Positions 59,601 to 64,000 of a stretch of 64,000 bases of DNA are shown in pieces (the stretch's first letter is position 1; each line of letters opens with the position of its first letter). The translations under genes were made by a program, and so were the position numbers. The stretch covers positions 39,556,123-39,620,122 of the forward strand of contig CM063500.1 in NCBI GenBank assembly GCA_032207245.1, written 5' to 3'. The notes beneath the pieces were generated by a model that ran no database searches, was not told where the DNA came from, and saw nothing but the letters and a program-made list of their open reading frames with translations. Origin of the DNA: Pardosa pseudoannulata (lineage: Eukaryota > Arthropoda > Arachnida > Araneae > Lycosidae).

Positions 59601-62600
59601 TGAATATAGTGATGATGATGATATGAGTTGGAAAGTTCGTAGAGCCTCTGCTAAGTGCCTAGAAGCTGTCATATCTACTAGACATGAGATGCTACTTGAA
59701 TTTTATAAAGTTATATCTCCAGTTTTAATAGCCCGTTTTAAAGGTAATTTATATTTAAAGAAAAATTGTATTTTTAACATTAGAAATGTTTAAAAAATGT
59801 CACATGTATACTGTGTTTGACATTATTTCCTGATTTATAATAGAAAACAAAATATAAAGTTTTTATCCTTTCAAAAATGGTGACATTTAATCACTATGTA
59901 TTACTGCTAGGTTATTTCATAAAACTGTTTTATTCATTACTAAAATATTTTGAGAAATTCAACTATCTTTTAACTTATTAATACCTACCATCACTTTTTA
60001 TGGACAGCAAACATAGTTTGTAAAATTTTTTTCTCAAAACTAGTTATCCTCTTCATTTTATAAACAGTCTATCAAATTTTCAAATACCTGCTATTTTTTA
60101 TAATTTTGTAACTTGAAATAGACGCTTCATAATTTTTTGGGTTTTCCATATAAATTTGCTTTTTTGATAGATACATAAACTGAATTCATGACAAATGAGT
60201 TTATTTCTTATAAAATCATCTTTTTAGAGTAAAATGTTTGTGATACCAAATAAACATCTTATTAGAAAGTTTTCTATATATGTCATCCTATAATGAGAAA
60301 AATGACATCTGATCATTAAGGAGACCAGACTGTAATATTCAAAATTGTAGGAATTTTATATCTGTTTTATTCTGTGCAGTCCATTATAATTTAGATTTAA
60401 GATAGTCATCAATATGCCTTCATCAGAATGGCAGTAATGGGTTAATTTTTAATGGAAATGGTATAATCATTAATTCAATAGAAACACAACTTTCAAAGGA
60501 ATATTTAAGCCTGCTCATTGAATGCCTTTTTTTGTAAATAGCACCTAAAAATTCTATTTTGGGAAATTTTAGGCTTCAAAAGCATTTATTACATTTATTT
60601 TATTTCGTAGAACGTGAAGAAAATGTTAAAGTTGACATATTCCATGCCTATATTGCTCTGTTGCGCCAGACAAGACCATCAATTACTGCTGTTGCTCTTG
60701 ATGCTGATGCTATGGAACATGAAGAAGGGTAATCACTCTTTTTATTTTGTATAAGAATAAGAACCATAAAGGGTTATTGCAAAACCTTTATCTTTTTTTT
60801 AAATCAAAATTTAGGTATAACTATTCACAACTCTTTAATTATATTTTTGTACATGGAAAAATAACTATTACAAAGACATTTCAAGCCTTTTTCATGTAAA
60901 ATATTTGACATTATGCATTTCTATCTTTTCTTTAATCTAAACCTTTTCCTAGTTTTAAAAATTCTCTACAGATTAACTCAGGCTATTGCAATGATAATCT
61001 GAAGTTGTACTGTGGGCAAAAAGTTGATATCAAGCAGAAAATTAAAGATTTTATTTTTAAAGAATTAATGCGAGCACTATTATTGTTTGAACACTGTAAT
61101 GCATTAAATATGTCAATTATACTTTACTAAATCTTTTATTTAATTTGTTTATTACATGCTGTTATGTAGATCTTTATCATTATGCCAATATTAAAATTCT
61201 AAATAATATTATAGGAATGAAATGTTATGATTGGGAATTTTGAATCTTTGTAAAAATGTAGTTCTGCATAAGAAAAAAAAAAATTATTAATGACCTTTTT
61301 ATTGTTGAATAAATATAATTTATAGAATTTTGTAAGCCAAGAATTTTTAGGTCTTTTTTATTGACCTAAAGTGGGGAGCTTACATGCAGATCCACAAAAC
61401 AGTTATAAAGTATTTCTTTCTTGGCAACATTTTGACTCTTGGTGGTGACAGAAAGTTGCCTTAGAAAAAAAAAAGCAAAATGTTTTTTGTATAAGGCAGA
61501 AAATATATAATTGTGGATTATAAATAAAATTTGCAAAAATCTTGAATTGAGAATAAACTCAGAAATTGAAAAATGAATTTGTCATGGCTTTTACCTGTGT
61601 TATAATTGTGCCAAAATAGCAATCCTACATCTTTAGTGGATTGTCTAATCTCTTAAACTTTCCTCTACGTAACCCAGAAGCAAGTGATAAATCATCAAAA
61701 ATAGCACTTTTTAATTTTTTTTTTAGTTTTTATGGTTTAAAGCTATGAAAAACTGCTACCTTCAGATAGGATTATCAGCATTAAAACAATTGTTGGCCTC
61801 TTTAAAGAATACATTGACTATATGGTCTAGCACTTTGATTGCTCAAGCTGAGTGCTGCAACAGTAATCAAGTAAAATCTACATAAAATTGATAAATTAAT
61901 AAATACAGCATGAAGTTATTAATTAAAAGTTAACTTGTCTTTCCCAACACTGTCAAAGTGTGTTAAGAGTTGTCTTTGTATTTGGAGGTGCAATACTTAA
62001 ATTGGATGTCATGGTGAAAAATGTTTGAGAAGTATTGCTTTAACTTTTTATGTTACAGCAATTTGTTTAAAAAATATTTTGCTCATTTTATCTATTTAGC
62101 AAAATTTTCAAATTCTTGGTGGCATATATTAAACAGGACAAAATTTTCTGATACAGGCCAAAATTTTTTAATTTCAGCTTAGTTGTGGGTTTTGAATTTT
62201 GCGTAAAAGTAAATCATACTCACCTTAAACACAGATGATTTTATATTTGGAAATATACAGTACAGAAATGAATAGCATTAAGGTGCATGTAACTTCTAAT
62301 AAGACTTGTATTTTTTCAACTTGTTTATTAAATGTATTTTCTAATAAACTAATTAAAATATATTTAGAAAATTTTGAATATGTTAGCTTTTAATTTAAGC
62401 TGTTGAGTATTAAATTGTAAGATTCTTAAAATGAATGTGCTTTATGTTTTTGATATTCTTTTTTTTAATCATAATTTTTATTTTATTTTTAATCAGGCCT
62501 GTTAGTTTGTTGAAGCAACAAACTCCCAACATCATTAAAGCTCTTCATAGACAACTGAAAGAAAAGAGCATAAAAACCAGACAAGGGTGTTTCTTTGTTT

Positions 62601-62682
62601 TGACTGAATTAGTTACCGTTTTGCCAAATGCTCTCTCAGATCATATTCCTGCTCTTATTCCAGGAATACAGTTTTCTTTAGG
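47642..62682 (+). CDS. CAND1: CAND1, cullin-associated NEDD8-dissociated protein 1, first 13 coding exons (runs off right edge)
   Basis: Coding exons: 47642-47683, 48725-48826, 48954-49021, 49453-49565, 52823-52923, 54254-54320, 54404-54502, 55830-55956, 57710-57872, 57953-58059, 59589-59743, 60611-60728, 62497-62682. All junctions are GT-AG and phases join to 1,448 bases, 482 codons plus two bases. The start is [18 protein letters not shown], almost identical to vertebrate CAND1. Other near-identical blocks are [75 protein letters not shown] and [17 protein letters not shown]. An acidic loop ([25 protein letters not shown]) lies at residues about 315-350. The family protein is about 1,230 aa of HEAT repeats, so about 39% is present. 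Known role: wraps CUL1-RBX1 and exchanges substrate receptors of SCF ligases when NEDD8 is absent. No stop or frameshift. Confidence 0.97.
47684..48724 (+). other. CAND1 intron 1
   Basis: 1,041 bp, AT-rich, no mobile element recognised. Confidence 0.7.
49566..52822 (+). other. CAND1 intron 4
   Basis: 3,257 bp, the largest complete intron. At about 50422 the text GGATGTCAAACTCACAGTC and GCCACATGCAGCCCAC resembles the end of hAT elements of the kind that start CAGGGGTGTCAAACTCA; the element's other end was not found. 50967-51035 is a tRNA-like fragment. A GC-richer piece at about 51640-51860 is unassigned. Confidence 0.5.
50967..51035 (+). repeat. tRNA-like fragment with T-run (SINE head or tRNA pseudogene)
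   Basis: TGGCATAGTGTTAGCACACT resembles an A-box region. TGCTAGCAT can be read as an anticodon arm with AGC (Ala). AAGTTCGATTCCTGG is a B box, followed by a run of T that would terminate Pol III. The acceptor stem does not pair, so this is not a functional tRNA. Confidence 0.4.
52924..54253 (+). repeat. CAND1 intron 5, containing an old dispersed repeat
   Basis: 1,330 bp. About 53195-53470 matches the repeat at 43150-43261 plus 44391-44700, and 53640-53740 resembles 40900-41000. A short (TA)n lies at 54109-54128. No coding content. Confidence 0.6.
54503..55829 (+). other. CAND1 intron 7
   Basis: 1,327 bp, AT-rich. The frames that run on from exon 7 and at 54613-54840 lack conserved motifs. 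No mobile element recognised. Confidence 0.6.
55957..57709 (+). other. CAND1 intron 8, containing TTAA MITE B
   Basis: 1,753 bp. Apart from the MITE at 56615-57066 the intron is plain AT-rich sequence. Confidence 0.65.
56615..57066. mobile_element. TTAA-flanked MITE B (piggyBac-like ends)
   Basis: The left end is TTAACCCTCCGTGTACGAC and the complement of the right end is TTAACCCTCCTAGTACAG. So TTAACCCTCC plus GTAC is shared, with TTAA at both edges. It is 452 bp and non-coding. The ends differ from MITE A, C and D. Confidence 0.65.
58118..59260 (+). mobile_element. Non-autonomous Helitron in CAND1 intron 10
   Basis: The 5' end TCCTATACTATAATACGAGG follows an A, as in many animal Helitrons (TC at the 5' end, TATACTATAATACGAGG core). 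The 3' end has the hairpin CCGAGC-GGA-GCTCGG followed by TCACCCGGTACT, about 12 nt from the border. There are no terminal inverted repeats and no target duplication, as expected. The final bases do not read a perfect CTRR, so the 3' border may be off by a few bases. About 1.14 kb. The intron's other sequence is unremarkable. Confidence 0.7.
58826..58999 (+). CDS. Small ORF of 57 codons inside the Helitron, unrecognised
   Basis: An open frame [20 protein letters not shown] continues through a hydrophilic stretch to HFVPFL-stop. It is not similar to any family I can name. It could be a captured exon piece, the start of a lost Helitron protein, or chance. Codon use is less AT-biased than in the flanks, which is weak support for coding origin. 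Confidence 0.25.
   Translation: MQNAPLQEMLQGAGILEQQAINSIIPANGQLEDTVIVRMLLYSTHFNLYTAHFVPFL
59744..60610 (+). other. CAND1 intron 11, mostly a TTAA MITE
   Basis: 867 bp, of which 59970-60445 is MITE C. Confidence 0.6.
59970..60445. mobile_element. TTAA-flanked MITE C
   Basis: The left end is TTAACTTATTAATACCTACC. The complement of the right end is TTAACCCATTACTGCCATTC. The inverted repeat is imperfect but TTAA is present at both edges. Its right end is also found, eroded, in ANKFY1 intron 4 (about 1995-2070), and a left-end-like piece TTAACCCATTAATACCTAGT occurs at 62921. Confidence 0.5.
60729..62496 (+). other. CAND1 intron 12
   Basis: 1,768 bp of AT-rich sequence. I see no mobile element, RNA gene or conserved ORF. 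Confidence 0.6.
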
Positions 62683-64000
62683 GTAAGTTACTGCTCTAAC
62701 CAAGTTATATTTTCAGAAAGGCAAAGTTTCTGTTTAAGAAATTTCATTTTGGATGGATTAAAATTTTCCTACCCATGTCTGTTCTAAGTGCCATACTATT
62801 TCATCCTGCTTGAAAAATGGTTGCATGATCATGTTTTGAAAATATTTTGTAAAAGAGGGAGATAACACACATTTGCAAATGCATATAAATGAAAAGAATT
62901 TTATAGTTATTACATTTGTGTTAACCCATTAATACCTAGTATCCCCTTTTAGGAACTGTTAACACATTGTATGCAGGACACATATTAATGTTTTCTGACG
63001 ATTGATACTTGAGTGCGGGTCGCATACTAGTACGTGTTAGTGTAACAACATGGTTTGTTTGTAGGTACAAAAATAATGATATATATACAGGAAAATGAAG
63101 CCGAATGTTCTTGTCTACTACATAGATTCTGGAAAAATTTAGACAAAAACTAGTTTTTACATCAGTTGATGTGGAACCACAGAAATGGAAATGAACAGAA
63201 ATATCATGGCTTTTTTGCCACTAAATTTTCTTTTTATAAAAGTTATTTTTTATGAATTTGAAATGATATATTCTAATATTCTGGGAATTTTTTTTTTTAA
63301 TTTCAGGGTTGTTCATATACTGTTATATTAAATGGAAAGTTTTGTAGCCCCAGCTGTATAATCTTTTGTAATGCTAATAACACTGTATTATTAAAAAGTG
63401 TTTTGTTATTTGCTATAAAGAATCCAATAGATTTGTTATTTAACACTTTGACTGCCATGGCTATCATATGTGATGTCCAGTGATATTTCCGTTGAGACAC
63501 TGGCTATCCGATATGATAGCCATGGTGTTTTAACACTTCAGGCCATGGCTATCAAAGATGTTATCAGTTACATGAAAATCGTATTGGAGTTTGATTGTTG
63601 GGCTCCCTACGATGTGTTACGTATACGTGGTTTGCGCAAATTGGTATATGTGACGATTTTATGAGCTAAGTTTTATGAAAAATTAAATATTTGGAACATG
63701 CAACAAAAAAGGGAATATATATAAATAGAGAGAGTTTGTTTTAAAATATTGTTTGTTTTGAAATATTGTTTTTATATATAGTTTTATGTTGAAAAAATAC
63801 AAATTACACAAAAAAAAAAGTTTGGCCCCGTTGTGAACATTTGCAATTTTGGCTTGGCAGTCAGTGTTAAAATTCAAATTTAGCATTATTAATAAAAGTA
63901 TATAATCAATTTTAACTATTAAGAGCATTCTTTTTGATATAATTTCTGTGTACACAAGTTAGATTTGAAAATAAAGTGCCATTATATTACTGTAATGTTA
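62683..64000 (+). other. CAND1 intron 13 (partial)
   Basis: The donor GTAAGT is at 62683. The acceptor lies beyond the window. 62959-63118 repeats the left 160 bp of MITE A (17639 onward), and 63440-63870 is MITE D. The rest is AT-rich. Confidence 0.7.
63440..63870. mobile_element. TTAA-flanked MITE D (piggyBac-like ends)
   Basis: The left end is TTAACACTTTGACTGCCATG and the complement of the right end is TTAACACTGACTGCCAAGCC, with TTAA at both edges. It is 431 bp. Inside, CCATGGCTATCATAT (63455-63469) and ATATGATAGCCATGG (63511-63525) form a perfect 15-bp inverted repeat. The end motif is restarted at 63531 (TTAACACTTCAGGCCATGGC). The 64-codon ORF across it has no known motif. Confidence 0.7.

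Noticed and set aside
63470..63664. 64-codon ORF near the right edge
   Set aside because: It lies inside MITE D and starts in its hairpin; no known motif and no splice link to CAND1.

Overview
The window is AT-rich animal nuclear DNA with long spliceosomal introns, dense decayed transposons, tRNA-derived SINEs and many (TA)n microsatellites. The mix (Tc1/mariner, pogo/Tigger, hAT, TTAA-flanked MITEs, Helitron, Jockey-like LINE, gypsy-like solo LTRs) and the style of the proteins suggest an arthropod. An arachnid is my best guess, but this is inference and no species is claimed.

Only two host genes are supported, and both run off the window. On the minus strand, 504-7634 carries the first five coding exons (192 codons) of ANKFY1 (Rabankyrin-5), a Rab5 effector on early endosomes; only the coiled coil and BTB domain are present. 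On the plus strand, 47642-62682 carries the first 13 coding exons (482 codons and 2 bases) of CAND1, the HEAT-repeat cullin exchange factor. The genes are divergent and their start codons are about 40 kb apart. All splice sites I placed are GT-AG and all exon phases join correctly.

The 40 kb between them shows no host gene. 7.9-16 kb: Tc1 copies, SINE/hAT chimeras, two foldback (inverted-repeat) structures and LINE scraps. 16-24 kb: two Tigger-type elements, a TTAA MITE, two solo LTRs, a SINE and a Tc1 copy with three in-frame stops. 24.6-32.2 kb: LTRs in TA microsatellites, two tandem-repeat clusters, a frameshifted Tc1 and a solo LTR. 33-37 kb: a duplicated SINE beside a hAT element that contains a probable LTR and a Jockey-like LINE with the longest non-host ORF (289 aa). 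37-47 kb: unassigned sequence, SINEs, a Tc1 remnant and a 1.1-kb solo LTR.

The introns of both genes also hold transposons: a Tc1 and a mariner in ANKFY1 intron 3, and a Helitron plus three TTAA MITEs in CAND1. I found no CRISPR array, operon, rRNA or functional tRNA gene. I saw no clearly new biological system; the most unusual items are the foldback repeats, the nested insertion stack and an LTR family sitting in TATA targets inside TA microsatellites.
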